A stretch of 64,000 bases of DNA from NCBI RefSeq assembly GCF_001646665.1, contig NZ_LWBU01000091.1, positions 1 through 64,000 on the forward strand, given 5' to 3'. Below are positions 37,262 through 46,976 of this stretch, one piece after another. Position 1 is the first letter of the stretch. Each line of letters opens with the position of its first letter. The DNA comes from Streptomyces noursei (lineage in GTDB: Bacteria; Actinomycetota; Actinomycetes; Streptomycetales; Streptomycetaceae). A program made the translations under genes and the position numbers. The notes beneath the pieces are model-generated. The model was not told the DNA's origin. It did no database searches and saw only the letters and a program-made list of their open reading frames with translations.

Positions 37262-37750
37262 GCCCGGCCCCGTCCCGCCGGAGCGGCCCGGCCGGTCGTA
37301 CCGCGCCCGCTCACGTCCGGCCCGTCCCGCCGGCCCCGCCCCGTGCCCGCGCCACCGGGGCGTTCCCCCTCGGGAGCGGCGAGCGGGTGCGGTGCTGCCA
37401 CGCGATCGCCCCGAGGGGCCGGCGGTGGTCCGCCCGGCGTGGGCCGCGGGCCGGGCCGGCCGGCACCCGTGTCGCGATGCCGGCCCGGGCCGCATCGGTG
37501 ATTTCTAATTGGAGAGGCATATTCGATCAACCGACCAACACACCGAAGAGACACGGTCCAGTCGTCGGGACGTGCGGGACCCGCCCCGCACGGATGGTCC
37601 GCACGGACGGTCCGTACGGCAGTCGGCGCACCGTGTTCAGCGTGTCCAGCCTGCTCGGCAATGGATCGAGGTACGCGCGGAAGGCGGCGGCCGGGCGGGG
37701 GGGCGACAGCGGGCGGGGCGCGGCCGGCCGGGCCGCCGCCCCCACCGCCG
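37262..37750. other. upstream region of the uppS operon
   Basis: About 490 bases lack a convincing gene. A 69-codon minus-strand frame (37311-37520) has no family features and I do not call it. The AT-richer patch 37500-37540 is the likely promoter zone; GGCATATTCGATCAA (37516-37530) there has a near copy ahead of the SGNH hydrolase gene (60584-60598). Confidence 0.45.
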
Positions 37751-38854
37751 TCAGACGGTCCCGAACCGCACGTCGCACGTCCTGCCCGGGGAGACCACGG
37801 CCGTCGTGCGCTGCGCCTCCTCCTCCAGGGCGGCGCGCTGCTCCCGGGTGAGCGTGCCGAACGGCTGCAATGTCACCGTCACCCGCTCCTTCGTCTCCTC
37901 CGGGCGCCAGATCCCGGCGAGGAACCCGTCGACGAGGAAGGTGCGGTACGCCTGGTTCCCCTTCCACGTGCGCTCCTTGTGCTCCTGCGGTACGACGCGC
38001 CGGCGGTCGGCGTGCGAGAGCAGCAGGTTGTCGAACTCCGGCAGCAGGCGCGGCGGGGCGGGCGTGCCGGGGTCGGGGCGGGGCGCGTCGGGCAGGTCGA
38101 AGAGTTCGGCCCCGTACTCGTCCTGGAGGGTCAGCAGCCCGGGCCGCAGCCGTTCGAAGGCGTCGCGCAGCCGGGTCAGGCCCGACCAGGTCTGCATGTC
38201 CTTGACGGACGCGGGCCCGAAGGCGGCGAGGTAGCGCAGGACGGTCTCGTCCGCGGTCGCCGGCCGGTCGGCGGACCTTCCGAGCCACGCCTCGGCGGTG
38301 GTGAGGGCCACCTGGCCGCTGCGGCCCCACAGGCCGCGCGGGGTGACCTGCACGAGCGGCAGCAGGCAGCGGGCGGCGACGGTCAGGCCGAGCGGGTCGG
38401 CGTCCGGCCACTCCTCCAGCAGCGCCTCGCGGATCTCCTTCGGCGTACGGGGCCGCTCCTCCACCAGTTCGCGGGCGACCGTACGGAGCCGGTCCAGGTC
38501 CACCCCCACGAGCCCCTTGCGGAAGAGCCCGACCTCGCGGTCGCGCGCGGGCTGGACGAGCGGGCGCAGGGCGAGGACGTCGTCGGCGGTGTGGGTGTGG
38601 ATGGTGGACCGCATGGTGACGATCCGGGCCACCGCGCGCGCCTCCATCAGGGTGGACAGCTCCTCGGGGCGGAAGTCCGCGAGGCGGGCGGCGAGGGCGT
38701 AGTAGGGCGGCTTGGTGTTCTGGGCCTGGAGACCGACGAGGTGGGCGACTGCGTGTTCCGCCGGCATGGGGGTACGACGCAGCAGGAGCTGCCGTGCCAG
38801 GGTGGCGCGGTTGAGGGCGCGGGCGGTGAGCACGGGCGTGTTCCGGGAGACCAT
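37751..38854 (-). CDS. AlkZ-like winged-helix protein (HTH_42)
   Basis: This 367-residue protein belongs to the winged-helix HTH_42 family, which includes the DNA glycosylase AlkZ that unhooks interstrand crosslinks. The family's catalytic QxQ motif is visible as VGLQAQNTKPPYYAL near residue 42. Later blocks (IVTMRSTIHT, LLPEFDNLLLSHADR) fit. AlkZ paralogues guard producers against their own DNA-damaging products, but the housekeeping branch (YcaQ-like) is also common, so the substrate is open. The ATG at 38854 is preferred over 38872. Confidence 0.82.
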   Translation of the reverse strand: MVSRNTPVLTARALNRATLARQLLLRRTPMPAEHAVAHLVGLQAQNTKPPYYALAARLADFRPEELSTLMEARAVARIVTMRSTIHTHTADDVLALRPLVQPARDREVGLFRKGLVGVDLDRLRTVARELVEERPRTPKEIREALLEEWPDADPLGLTVAARCLLPLVQVTPRGLWGRSGQVALTTAEAWLGRSADRPATADETVLRYLAAFGPASVKDMQTWSGLTRLRDAFERLRPGLLTLQDEYGAELFDLPDAPRPDPGTPAPPRLLPEFDNLLLSHADRRRVVPQEHKERTWKGNQAYRTFLVDGFLAGIWRPEETKERVTVTLQPFGTLTREQRAALEEEAQRTTAVVSPGRTCDVRFGTV

Positions 38855-38967
38855 GCACCGCACGCTACGCACCCTTGAGGACAGCTACTGTCCTCAACAT
38901 GGTCCCGGGCCCGTCATGCCCGCGCAAACCGGGACGTATATCGTTCGATCCGGGAGGTGAGACCCGT

Positions 38968-40092
38968 ATGACCCTGCCTTCGAAGAAGCCGAACCGGCGG
39001 CGGCGCTCCACGGCGCCCGAGCCGGCCCGCACGACGGCCACCGCCACTGCCCTCGCCCCGTCGCCCGGGCGGCCGAGCGTGGTCCAGGCCTCCCTGTACC
39101 GGGACGGCCGCAAGGTCGCGTCCCCCGGCACCCTCGCCGAGACGTTCCGCCTGCTGCGCGACGAGCCGGACGGCATGGCCTGGATAGGGCTGCACCGCCC
39201 GTCCGAGGCGGAACTGCTCTCCCTGGCCGCCGAGTTCGACCTCCATGAGCTGGCCGTGGAGGACGCCATGGAGGCCCACCAGCGGCCGAAGCTCGAACGG
39301 TACGGCGACACCCTGTTCGTCGTCCTGCGCGCCGCCCGGTACCTCGACGCGCAGGAGGAGGTCGACTTCGGCGAGCTGCACGTGTTCCTGGGCCCCGACT
39401 TCCTCATCACGGTCCGCCACGGCGCCGCCCCCGACCTCTCCGCCGTCCGCCGCCGCATGGAGGAGACGCCCGAACTCCTGGCCCTCGGCCCCGAGGCGGT
39501 GCTGTACGCCATCCTCGACGCGGTCGTCGACGGTTACGCCCCTGTTGTGGCGGGCGTCCAGAACGACATCGACGAGATCGAGACGGAGGTGTTCCGGGGC
39601 GACCCCGAGGTGTCCCGCCGCATCTACGAACTCTCGCGCGAGATGGTCGAGTTCCAGCGCGCCACCCGCCCCCTGGTCGGCATGCTGCACAACCTGATGG
39701 CCGGTTTCGCCAAGTACGGTACGGACGAGGAGCTCCAGCGCCACCTGCGGGACGTCGCCGACCACGTCACCCACACCAGCGAACGCGTGGACGGCTTCCG
39801 CCAGGCCCTGACCGAGATCCTCACCGTCAACGCGACCCTGGTCACCCAGCAGCAGAACGCGGAGATGCGGGCGCTGGCCGAGGCGGGTTTCGCCCAGAAC
39901 GAGGAGATCAAGAAGATCTCGTCCTGGGCGGCCATCCTGTTCGCCCCGACGCTGGTCGGCACCATCTACGGAATGAACTTCGACCACATGCCGGAGCTGC
40001 ACTGGGCGGCCGGTTATCCGTTCGCGGTGCTGCTGATGGCGGTGGTGTGCACGAGTCTGTACGTCATCTTCAAGAAGCGGGGCTGGCTGTAG
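38968..40092 (+). CDS. CorA-family divalent metal transporter
   Basis: This 374-residue CorA-type channel moves Mg2+ or a similar cation. The cytoplasmic N-terminal domain ends in a long stalk helix. Two C-terminal membrane segments carry the signature YGMNFDHMPEL between them, and the tail is KKRGWL. The ATG at 38968 has GGGAGGTGAG just upstream, whereas the open frame extends further 5'. It closes the ordinary part of this arm before the fermentation island. Confidence 0.93.
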   Translation: MTLPSKKPNRRRRSTAPEPARTTATATALAPSPGRPSVVQASLYRDGRKVASPGTLAETFRLLRDEPDGMAWIGLHRPSEAELLSLAAEFDLHELAVEDAMEAHQRPKLERYGDTLFVVLRAARYLDAQEEVDFGELHVFLGPDFLITVRHGAAPDLSAVRRRMEETPELLALGPEAVLYAILDAVVDGYAPVVAGVQNDIDEIETEVFRGDPEVSRRIYELSREMVEFQRATRPLVGMLHNLMAGFAKYGTDEELQRHLRDVADHVTHTSERVDGFRQALTEILTVNATLVTQQQNAEMRALAEAGFAQNEEIKKISSWAAILFAPTLVGTIYGMNFDHMPELHWAAGYPFAVLLMAVVCTSLYVIFKKRGWL

Positions 40093-40162
40093 AGGCCGGC
40101 GATCACGGATCGGGCGGGTAGGCCGGCGGGCTTCCGTACACAGGGCAGGCCGGACCCGTGGA

Positions 40163-40179
40163 AGGGACCAGCGGCCCCT
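40163..40179. promoter_or_regulatory. DevR/DosR-box-like motif 1
   Basis: AGGGACCAGCGGCCCCT ends 65 bp before the first universal stress protein gene. It fits the consensus AGGGRCC-N3-GGSCCCT found at four genes of the island and is followed by TGCGT, as at motif 2. It is close to the GGGAC-N4-GTCCC layout of DosR-type sites. Confidence 0.6.
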
Positions 40180-40243
40180 GCGTCGGGTCCGCCGCGGCCA
40201 GCATGCTGACGGGAACACCCGTCTGCCCATCGGAGGTCCGCGT

Positions 40244-41134
40244 ATGTCCCGCTCACTCACCGTCGGCCTCGACGGTTCCCGAGTATGCGCGGAAGCCGTC
40301 CGCTGGGCCGCCGGGGAGGCGTCACGCCGGTGTCTGACGCTGAAGCTGGTGCAGGTGTGGGACATCCGGCCGGACGTCCACACGCCCCTGGTCGGCCGGG
40401 ACACGGAGTACGACCGGCCCGAATGGAGTCCGCGCGCGGTCGCCTCGCGTGTGCGCGACGCCCATCCGGGCCTGGACGTGGTGACCGGGTACGTGTGCGG
40501 TGACCCGGTCGAGACCTTGTGCGACATCGCGCGGAAGGAGGATCTGCTGGTCCTCGGGTCACGGGGGCTGGGTGCCGTGGCCGGGTTCGCCCTCGGCTCC
40601 GTGTCGCTGTCCGTGGTGGCACACGCCTCCCGCCCGGTGGTGCTCGTCCGCGCGCCCATGGAGAGCGCGGGTCCCCCCGGTCCGCCCCCATGGCAGGACT
40701 CCGGTCCGGTCGTCGTCGGGGTCGACCTGTCCGGCGGCTGCGACGAGGTGCTGGGGTTCGCCTTCGCCCACGCCGCCGAACACGGTACCTCCGTGCGGGT
40801 CGTCCACAGCTGGAGTCCTCCGCCCTTCCATGGAGCCGACTCCACCCCGTCAGGGCGTGCGTTGACGGCGGGGGTGGCGATCGCGAAGGACGAAGCGCTG
40901 ACCGAGGCGCTGCGGCCCTGGCGCCACAAGTTCCCCTCCGTGCCCGTCACCGCGCTGTGCCGGCTCGGGCGTCCCGCGCGCGATCTGGTCGACGCCTCGC
41001 AGGACGCGGGTCTGGTCGTCGTGGGCCGCCGCACGCGCCGGGCACGGCTCGGCGCGCACCTGGGCTCCGTCACGCACGCCGTGCTGCACCACTGCGGGTC
41101 ACCTGTGGCCGTGGTGCCGCACGACGACGTGTAG
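40244..41134 (+). CDS. tandem-domain universal stress protein
   Basis: This 296-residue protein has two UspA domains. Each has an N-terminal LTVGLDGS or VVVGVDLSGG strand and a C-terminal ATP-binding loop (GSRGLGAVAGFALGSVS in the first, VGRRTRRARLGAHLGSVTHA in the second). Tandem UspA proteins of this sort are typical members of DosR-type hypoxia regulons. It is the first gene of the island and has a DevR-box-like site 65 bp upstream. It may bind ATP and act in low-energy survival. Confidence 0.93.
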   Translation: MSRSLTVGLDGSRVCAEAVRWAAGEASRRCLTLKLVQVWDIRPDVHTPLVGRDTEYDRPEWSPRAVASRVRDAHPGLDVVTGYVCGDPVETLCDIARKEDLLVLGSRGLGAVAGFALGSVSLSVVAHASRPVVLVRAPMESAGPPGPPPWQDSGPVVVGVDLSGGCDEVLGFAFAHAAEHGTSVRVVHSWSPPPFHGADSTPSGRALTAGVAIAKDEALTEALRPWRHKFPSVPVTALCRLGRPARDLVDASQDAGLVVVGRRTRRARLGAHLGSVTHAVLHHCGSPVAVVPHDDV

Positions 41135-41191
41135 CGGACCCACCCCCGCGCCGGGATCCCCGCGCGTGCCCGCCCGTCCGCCGCACGACCC

Positions 41192-41208
41192 AGGGGCCGA
41201 AGGGCCCT
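41192..41208. promoter_or_regulatory. DevR/DosR-box-like motif 2
   Basis: AGGGGCCGAAGGGCCCT lies 193 bp before arcA and is again followed by TGCGT. It is the second copy of the island consensus. Confidence 0.6.
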
Positions 41209-41310
41209 GCGTACCGGCCGGACCGGCCCTCTCCCCCGGGTACCGCACAGCCTGACACCGGGGACCGTTGCCGTCCGGGTCGGGCGGGTCGCGAGTGACA
41301 GGGTTCGACT

Positions 41311-41347
41311 GCTCCCCGGGCGTCCGTCCCGCAGACGCCCGGGGAGC
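41311..41347. terminator. perfect hairpin before arcA
   Basis: A perfect 14-bp stem (GCTCCCCGGGCGTC at 41311-41324 with 41334-41347) and 9-nt loop lie 54 bp before the arcA ATG. It may end USP transcripts, but without a U-run. If arcA transcription starts near 41210 the hairpin would be in its leader. Confidence 0.6.
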
Positions 41348-41400
41348 ACGTCATGTGCCCTGTATGCGCGGCACTTCGTCACCGACCTCACGGGGATGCC

Positions 41401-42624
41401 ATGTCCTTTCACGTCGACTCCGAGACCGGCCGTCTGAAGCAGGTCATCCTGCACCGGCCGGACCTGGAGCTGAAACGCCTCACGCCCACCAACAAGGACG
41501 CTCTCCTCTTCGACGACGTGCTGTGGGTCAAGCGCGCCCGCGAGGAGCACGACGCCTTCGCCGACACGCTGCGGGACCGGGGAGTGCGTGTCCATCTCTT
41601 CGCGGACCTGCTGACGGAGACGTTGGCACTGCCCGCCGCCCGGCAGCTGATCATGGAGCGTGTCTTCGACGAGCGGGAGTTCGGGGCCTCGGCCACCGAT
41701 CGGTTCCGGGCGTACTTCGACTCCTTGGAGCCGGACGCGCTGACCGCCTGTCTCATCGGCGGTGTCACCAGGAGCGAACTGCTCGAGCGGGTCGGGACCC
41801 TGCCGAGTGTCCGGCTCCACGCCATGGCACCCGACGACTTCCTGCTCGCACCGCTGCCCAATCACCTGTTCACGCGCGACACGTCGTGCTGGGCGTACGA
41901 CGGGGTGAGCATCAACCCGATGAGCAAGCGGGCCCGTCGCAGGGAGACGGTCCATTTCGAGGCGATCTACCGCCACCACCCTCTCTTCGACAAGGGCGAG
42001 TTCCACCGGTGGACCGACGGCGAGGGCGCCTACCCCGCCACCATCGAGGGCGGTGACGTGCTCGTCATCGGCAACGGCGCCGTGCTCATCGGCATGAGTG
42101 AGCGGACCACCCCGCAGGCGGTGGAGAACCTGGCACTGCGGATGTTCGCCGCGGGCTCCGCCCGGCGGGTGGTGGCGGTCAACATGCCCAAGCGCCGCAG
42201 CTTCATGCACCTGGACACCGTGATGACGATGGTCAGCGGGGACACCTTCACCCGTTACGCCGGGTTGGGGATGCTGCCGGCGTCCACGATCGAACCCGGC
42301 GCGGGCGGGCAGGGTCTGAAGATCACGGACCACGTGCCCGAGCACATGGACCAGGCCATCGCGGACGCACTGGGGCTTCCGTCCATCAACGTGCTCACCC
42401 CCAGCCAGGACGTGCGGTCCGCCGAGCGGGAGCAGTGGGACGACGGCTGCAACGTGCTGGCCGTGGAGCCCGGTGTGGTCGTCGCCTACGAGCGCAACGT
42501 CACCACCAACACGTACCTGCGCAAGAGGGGGATCGAGGTCGTCACCGTGCGCGGCAGCGAGCTCGGCCGGGGCCGCGGCGGCCCGCGGTGCATGAGCTGC
42601 CCCATCGAGCGAGAAGCCGCCTGA
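41401..42624 (+). CDS. arcA: arginine deiminase
   Basis: This 407-residue enzyme hydrolyses arginine to citrulline and ammonia, the first step of the ATP-yielding ADI pathway. Guanidino-binding and catalytic blocks are present: [30 protein letters not shown] (catalytic His) and the C-terminal catalytic Cys397 in RCMSCPIE. The ATG at 41401 is preferred; 16 more codons are open upstream but precede the family start. It heads the arcA-argF-arcC-transporter operon. In low oxygen it would supply ATP and raise pH. Confidence 0.96.
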   Translation: MSFHVDSETGRLKQVILHRPDLELKRLTPTNKDALLFDDVLWVKRAREEHDAFADTLRDRGVRVHLFADLLTETLALPAARQLIMERVFDEREFGASATDRFRAYFDSLEPDALTACLIGGVTRSELLERVGTLPSVRLHAMAPDDFLLAPLPNHLFTRDTSCWAYDGVSINPMSKRARRRETVHFEAIYRHHPLFDKGEFHRWTDGEGAYPATIEGGDVLVIGNGAVLIGMSERTTPQAVENLALRMFAAGSARRVVAVNMPKRRSFMHLDTVMTMVSGDTFTRYAGLGMLPASTIEPGAGGQGLKITDHVPEHMDQAIADALGLPSINVLTPSQDVRSAEREQWDDGCNVLAVEPGVVVAYERNVTTNTYLRKRGIEVVTVRGSELGRGRGGPRCMSCPIEREAA

Positions 42625-42691
42625 CGCACCCGGCGTTCCGCCACCACCTGCCTCTTCCCACCTCTGACGCACGCACCCGGGAGATACGAGC

Positions 42692-43693
42692 ATGTCCGTC
42701 GACCTGAGCCACCGCACCTTCCTCAAGGAACTCGACTTCACCCCGGAGGAGTTCCGCCACCTGCTGGAGTTGTCCGCACGGATCAAGGCGGCCCGCCACG
42801 ACCGATGCGAGGAGCAGCGACTGCGCGGCAAGAACATCGCCGTCATCTTCGAGAAGACCTCGACCAGGACCCGCTGCGCGTTCGAAGTGGCCGCCCACCA
42901 GCAGGGCGCGCACGTGACCTACCTCGATCCCGCCGGCTCACAGCTCGGACACAAGGAATCCATCAAGGACACCGCCCGGGTGCTGGGCCGTTACTACGAC
43001 GGCATCGAGTACCGGGGCAGTGACCAGCGCCTGGTGGAGGAGCTGGCCCGGTACGCCGGTGTTCCGGTGTGGAACGGGCTGACCGACCAGTGGCATCCCA
43101 CCCAGTCGCTCGCCGACGTGCTCACCATGTGGGAACACACCGACAAGCCGCTCCACCAGGTGTCCTTCGCCTACCTGGGGGACGCCCGGAACAACGTCGG
43201 CAACTCATTGCTGATCACCGCTGCGATGCTCGGCATGGACGTGCGCATGGTCGGCCCCGGCTCCCTGCACAACGCGCCCGGCATGGTCGACGAGGCACGC
43301 AAGGTGGCAGCCGGCACCGGCGCGCGGATCACACTCACCGAGAACGTGGCCGAAGGTGTGGCCGGCGTCGACTTCGTCTACACCGACGTCTGGCTGTCGA
43401 TGGGGGAGCCCCCGGAGCTGTGGGACGAGCGCATCGCCCTGCTCAAGCCCTACCAGGTGACCTCCGCCGTCCTCCGGGCGACCGGCAACCCGCGGGTGAA
43501 GTTCATGCACTGCCTCCCGGCCTTCCACAACAGCGACACCACCGTCGGCGCGAAGATCGCCGCCCGCACCGGCATGACCGCGCTGGAGGTCACCGACGAG
43601 GTCTTCGAGTCCTCCCACTCCATCGTGTTCGACCAGGCCGAGAACCGGCTCCACACCATCAAGGCGGTTCTCGTCGCCACCCTCGCCGACTGA
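42692..43693 (+). CDS. arcB: catabolic ornithine carbamoyltransferase
   Basis: This 333-residue enzyme is placed to run in the catabolic direction, turning citrulline and phosphate into ornithine and carbamoyl phosphate. The carbamoyl-phosphate motif STRTR is at 57-61. Later come HPTQSLADV, the catalytic Cys in [11 protein letters not shown] and the C-terminal [11 protein letters not shown]. The length and position between arcA and arcC support the catabolic type rather than the biosynthetic argF. Confidence 0.95.
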   Translation: MSVDLSHRTFLKELDFTPEEFRHLLELSARIKAARHDRCEEQRLRGKNIAVIFEKTSTRTRCAFEVAAHQQGAHVTYLDPAGSQLGHKESIKDTARVLGRYYDGIEYRGSDQRLVEELARYAGVPVWNGLTDQWHPTQSLADVLTMWEHTDKPLHQVSFAYLGDARNNVGNSLLITAAMLGMDVRMVGPGSLHNAPGMVDEARKVAAGTGARITLTENVAEGVAGVDFVYTDVWLSMGEPPELWDERIALLKPYQVTSAVLRATGNPRVKFMHCLPAFHNSDTTVGAKIAARTGMTALEVTDEVFESSHSIVFDQAENRLHTIKAVLVATLAD

Positions 43694-43726
43694 CCCCGCC
43701 CGCCACCCACCCCCTGGAGAACACTC

Positions 43727-44680
43727 ATGCGTGTCGTCGTCGCCCTGGGTGGCAACGCCCTGCTCCGCCGCGAGGAACGGCCGGACGCCGCCGTGCAACT
43801 CGCCAACGTCCGCGCCGCCGTGGCGGCCCTCGCCCCGCTCGCCCGTGAGCACGAGCTCGTCATCACCCACGGCAACGGCCCCCAGGTCGGCGTCCTCGCC
43901 CTGGAAAGCGCCGAGGACCGCTCCCTGAGCAGCCCCTACCCCTTCGACGTCCTGGGCGCGGAGACCCAGGGCATGATCGGCTACTGGCTCCTGCAGTCCC
44001 TGCAGAACGCCCTGCCCGGCCGACAGGTGTGCGCCCTGCTGAACCAGACCCTGGTCTCCGCCGCCGACCCCGCCTTCGCCGACCCGGCCAAATTCGTCGG
44101 CCCCGTCTACGACCGGGGCGAGGCCGAACGGCAGGCCGCCGACCGGGGCTGGACGGTCAGGCAGGACGGCACGCACTGGCGGCGCGTCGTGCCCTCGCCC
44201 CGCCCGCAGCGGGTCGTGGAGACCCGGCTGATCCGGCTGCTGCTCCAGTCGGGAGCGGTGGCCGTGTGCGCCGGAGGCGGCGGCGTACCGGTCATCCGGG
44301 ACGAGCGGGGACATCTGACCGGTGTCGAGGCGGTGGTGGACAAGGACCTCACCGCGGCGCTTCTGGCCGAGGCGCTCGACGCCGACGCCCTGCTGCTGCT
44401 CACCGACGTCCCCCACGTCTCGCTCCACTACGGCACCCCCGACGCCGAACCCATCCGGCACACCACCCCCGCGGCGCTCCGGGCCCTGGAATTCCCGGCG
44501 GGCTCGATGGGCCCCAAGGTCGACGCAGTGTGCCGGTTCGTGGAGCTCACGGGCGGCACCGCCGCCATCGGCGCCCTCCGGGACGCCCGCGCCATCCTCG
44601 ACGGGACCGCCGGCACCGTCGTCACACCCACCGGCCGCGATCTCGACCGCCGCCCCGACGCGCATGAGGACCTGACATGA
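43727..44680 (+). CDS. arcC: carbamate kinase
   Basis: This 317-residue kinase uses carbamoyl phosphate to phosphorylate ADP, the energy-yielding step of the ADI pathway. The amino-acid-kinase signature is visible as VALGGNALLRREE, then ITHGNGPQVG, VCAGGGGVPVI, DKDLTAALLA and the final AGSMGPKVDAV region. It lies 33 bp after arcB and overlaps the transporter start (ATGA). Confidence 0.96.
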   Translation: MRVVVALGGNALLRREERPDAAVQLANVRAAVAALAPLAREHELVITHGNGPQVGVLALESAEDRSLSSPYPFDVLGAETQGMIGYWLLQSLQNALPGRQVCALLNQTLVSAADPAFADPAKFVGPVYDRGEAERQAADRGWTVRQDGTHWRRVVPSPRPQRVVETRLIRLLLQSGAVAVCAGGGGVPVIRDERGHLTGVEAVVDKDLTAALLAEALDADALLLLTDVPHVSLHYGTPDAEPIRHTTPAALRALEFPAGSMGPKVDAVCRFVELTGGTAAIGALRDARAILDGTAGTVVTPTGRDLDRRPDAHEDLT

Positions 44681-46200
44681 GCCTCGACACACCCCCCGTG
44701 ACCCCCGAGCCCGCCGCCGACGATGCCGGCACCGCGCCCACCAGGCGGCGCTTCGCCTTCCCCTCCGCCTTCACCGTCCTGGTGGCGGTCACGGTCATGG
44801 TCTGGGCCCTGACCTTCGTGCTGCCCGCCGGCCGCTACGACACCAGGGACGGCAGCCCCGTCCCCGGCACCTACCGGCCGGTGGAGGTGACCGCGGGCTT
44901 CTGGGAGCGGCTCAAGGACCTGTTCCTCTCACCGGTCAACGGCCTGTACGGGGTCACCGACACCCAGAGCGGTCTCACCAGCCCCGGGGCCACCGGCACC
45001 TTCGCGGGCGCAGCCGGAGTGTTCCTCTTCATCCTGGCCGTGGGCGCCTTCATCACCGTCACGATGCGCACCGGCGCCCTCACCGCCGGAGTCGCACGCC
45101 TCGCCCAACGCCTGCGCCACCACCGGGCGATACTGCTCGTCGTCCTCATGGCGGTGTTCTCCCTCGGCGGTACCACCTACGGCATGGCGGAGGAGACCCT
45201 CGGCTTCTACGGGCTCATGATCCCCCTGATGCTCGGCCTCGGTTACGACCGCATGGTCGCCGCGACCGTCATCATGGTCGGCGCCGGAGTCGGCACCCTC
45301 GCCTCCACCGTGAACCCGTTCGCCACCGGAGTCGCCTCCGACAGCGCCGGCATCGGCACCGGGGACGGCATTCTGCTGCGCCTGGCGATGTGGGCCTGCC
45401 TGACGGCGCTGGCAGCCGCGTACGTGCTGCGCTACGCCCACCGCATCACCGCCGACCCCGCCCGCTCCCTGACGCCGCTCACCGAGGACGACCACCGCCT
45501 CCGGGCGGAGGGCGGCGGCCGGGCGGACCTCACCGGCCGTCAGCGCGTCGTCCTGGGCCTCTTCGCGGCCACCTTCCTCTTGATGATCTTCGCCGTGGTC
45601 CCGTGGGCTGATCTGCACATCACCTTCCTGCCCGCACTCGGCTGGTACTTCCCCGAACTCGCCGCCCTGTTCATCGTCGCGTCCGTCCTCGTCGGCCTGA
45701 TCGGAGGCCTGCGGGAGAAGGGGACCGCGGAGGCCATCACCGCCGGAGCGGGAGACTTCATCGGCGCGGCCGTGATCGTCATGCTGGCCAGGGGCGTCAC
45801 CATCATCATGAACAACGCCAGTGTCACCGACACCATCCTGAACACCCTGCACAGCGCCGTATCGGGCACGTCGTCCGGCGCGTTCGCCGTGCTGATGTTC
45901 GGGGTGAACCTCCCCCTGGCGTTCTTCGTCCCCTCCTCCTCCGGCCACGCGGCCCTCGCCATGCCCATCCTCGCGCCGCTGGCCGACTTCGCCGGGGTCA
46001 GCCGGGCACTGGTGGTCACCGCCTACCAGTCGGCCTCGGGATGGGTGAACCTCATCACCCCGACGTCCGCCGTCGTCATGGGCGGCCTCGCCCTGGCCAA
46101 GGTCCGTTACGACCAGTACCTGCGCTTCATGGCACCCCTCATGGGCATGCTGCTCGTGGCGGTCGCCGGCTTCCTGGCACTCGGCGCGGCCCTGAGCTGA
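44677..46200 (+). CDS. YfcC/DcuC-family transporter, likely arginine/ornithine exchanger
   Basis: This 507-residue polytopic protein of the YfcC (C4-dicarboxylate/basic amino-acid) family has about 12 hydrophobic segments. Recognisable stretches include GTFAGAAGVFLFILAVGAF, GGTTYGMAEETLGFYGLMIP and SSSGHAALAMPILAPL near the end. Its start overlaps arcC, so it is the fourth gene of the ADI operon and probably exchanges arginine for ornithine or takes up arginine. A role for dicarboxylates cannot be ruled out. Confidence 0.85.
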   Translation: MSLDTPPVTPEPAADDAGTAPTRRRFAFPSAFTVLVAVTVMVWALTFVLPAGRYDTRDGSPVPGTYRPVEVTAGFWERLKDLFLSPVNGLYGVTDTQSGLTSPGATGTFAGAAGVFLFILAVGAFITVTMRTGALTAGVARLAQRLRHHRAILLVVLMAVFSLGGTTYGMAEETLGFYGLMIPLMLGLGYDRMVAATVIMVGAGVGTLASTVNPFATGVASDSAGIGTGDGILLRLAMWACLTALAAAYVLRYAHRITADPARSLTPLTEDDHRLRAEGGGRADLTGRQRVVLGLFAATFLLMIFAVVPWADLHITFLPALGWYFPELAALFIVASVLVGLIGGLREKGTAEAITAGAGDFIGAAVIVMLARGVTIIMNNASVTDTILNTLHSAVSGTSSGAFAVLMFGVNLPLAFFVPSSSGHAALAMPILAPLADFAGVSRALVVTAYQSASGWVNLITPTSAVVMGGLALAKVRYDQYLRFMAPLMGMLLVAVAGFLALGAALS

Positions 46201-46218
46201 GCCCGGCTCCGGTCCCCC

Positions 46219-46253
46219 GGGCCGGCGGGCCGGTGCACTCGGCCCGCCGGCCC
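46219..46253 (+). terminator. arc operon terminator
   Basis: A perfect 14-bp stem (46219-46232 with 46240-46253) begins 19 bp after the transporter stop. A tandem 12-bp repeat (CCGCCACTGTGT) follows. Confidence 0.75.
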
Positions 46254-46405
46254 GCCACTGTGTCCGCCACTGTGTCCGCCGCGGTGCGGGCCTCATGGCG
46301 GCGCCGGACGGGCCATCAGGCCCCTGCGCAACGCCCCGCTGTTCGGCAACAGTGAGATCCGGACATGGGCAGGGCGCCCATCAGCCGCTCAGGGAGGTGG
46401 GCCCC

Positions 46406-46600
46406 ATGCCCGGACTGCTGGCCATCGGAGCCGTCACATCGATAGGGCTCGGCGCGATTCTCGTCTTCGCCGTCGACTGGCAGTGGGACGGCGCCGACCG
46501 GCCGCTGGTGGGACTGATCATGATGGCGGTCGGATCGCTCGCCCTGGTCGCCGCGACAAGCATGTACGGCCACGATTCCCGCTCCGGGCAGGCGTCGTGA
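46406..46600 (+). CDS. DUF6458-type small membrane protein
   Basis: This 64-residue protein has two membrane helices (about 4-22 and 36-53) split by the motif VDWQWDGADRPLVG. It closely resembles the DUF6458 family found across actinobacteria. A strong GGGAGGTGGG ribosome site precedes the ATG. Function unknown. It sits between the arc operon and the second universal stress protein, so it may respond to the same stress. Confidence 0.8.
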   Translation: MPGLLAIGAVTSIGLGAILVFAVDWQWDGADRPLVGLIMMAVGSLALVAATSMYGHDSRSGQAS

Positions 46601-46976
46601 GAGGCGGCCCCCGTGTGCGGGACCGGCGGGGCCGGTGCGGGTACCGCGTCCGCCGCCCAACGGCGGGGCGGGACGGGCCACTCGGTTCGACACCCCGCTC
46701 CGGACAGCCCCGAGGGGCCCCGCGGCACGGGCCCATGCCCTGACGCCCCGGGGGATCCCGTGCGCGGGTGACAGCCCCGGCCTCCGCGCGGAGGCCGGGG
46801 CTGTCGGCGTTCCCGTGCCGGTGGTCCGGTCGGCCTTGCCGGGCCGTACGCGACCGCCCCGACGCCGCACCGTCGGGAACGCCGGGGCCGGACGCGGCCG
46901 CCGCCCTTGGAGGACAACGTCCGCGCCCGGCCCCGTCCGCAGCGTCCAGTGCTGTCGTCCCGGCTCCGACCGACGG
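46601..46976. other. gene-free stretch between small membrane gene and second USP
   Basis: About 375 bases with no supported gene. They contain a strong hairpin (46771-46804) between the convergent genes. The rest is GC-rich spacer. Confidence 0.5.
46771..46804. terminator. bidirectional terminator
   Basis: A perfect 15-bp stem (46771-46785 with 46790-46804) and 4-nt loop lie between the DUF6458-type gene and the minus-strand USP gene. Confidence 0.85.

Noticed and set aside
37311..37520. 69-codon minus-strand frame upstream of uppS
   Set aside because: Arg/Pro-rich low-complexity product, no ribosome site and overlap with the likely promoter region.
38914..42846. Minus-strand open frame of about 1310 codons opposite CorA, USP and arcA
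   Set aside because: High-GC DNA keeps antisense frames open. The plus-strand genes have clear family motifs and ribosome sites; the antisense product has low-complexity composition and no domain.
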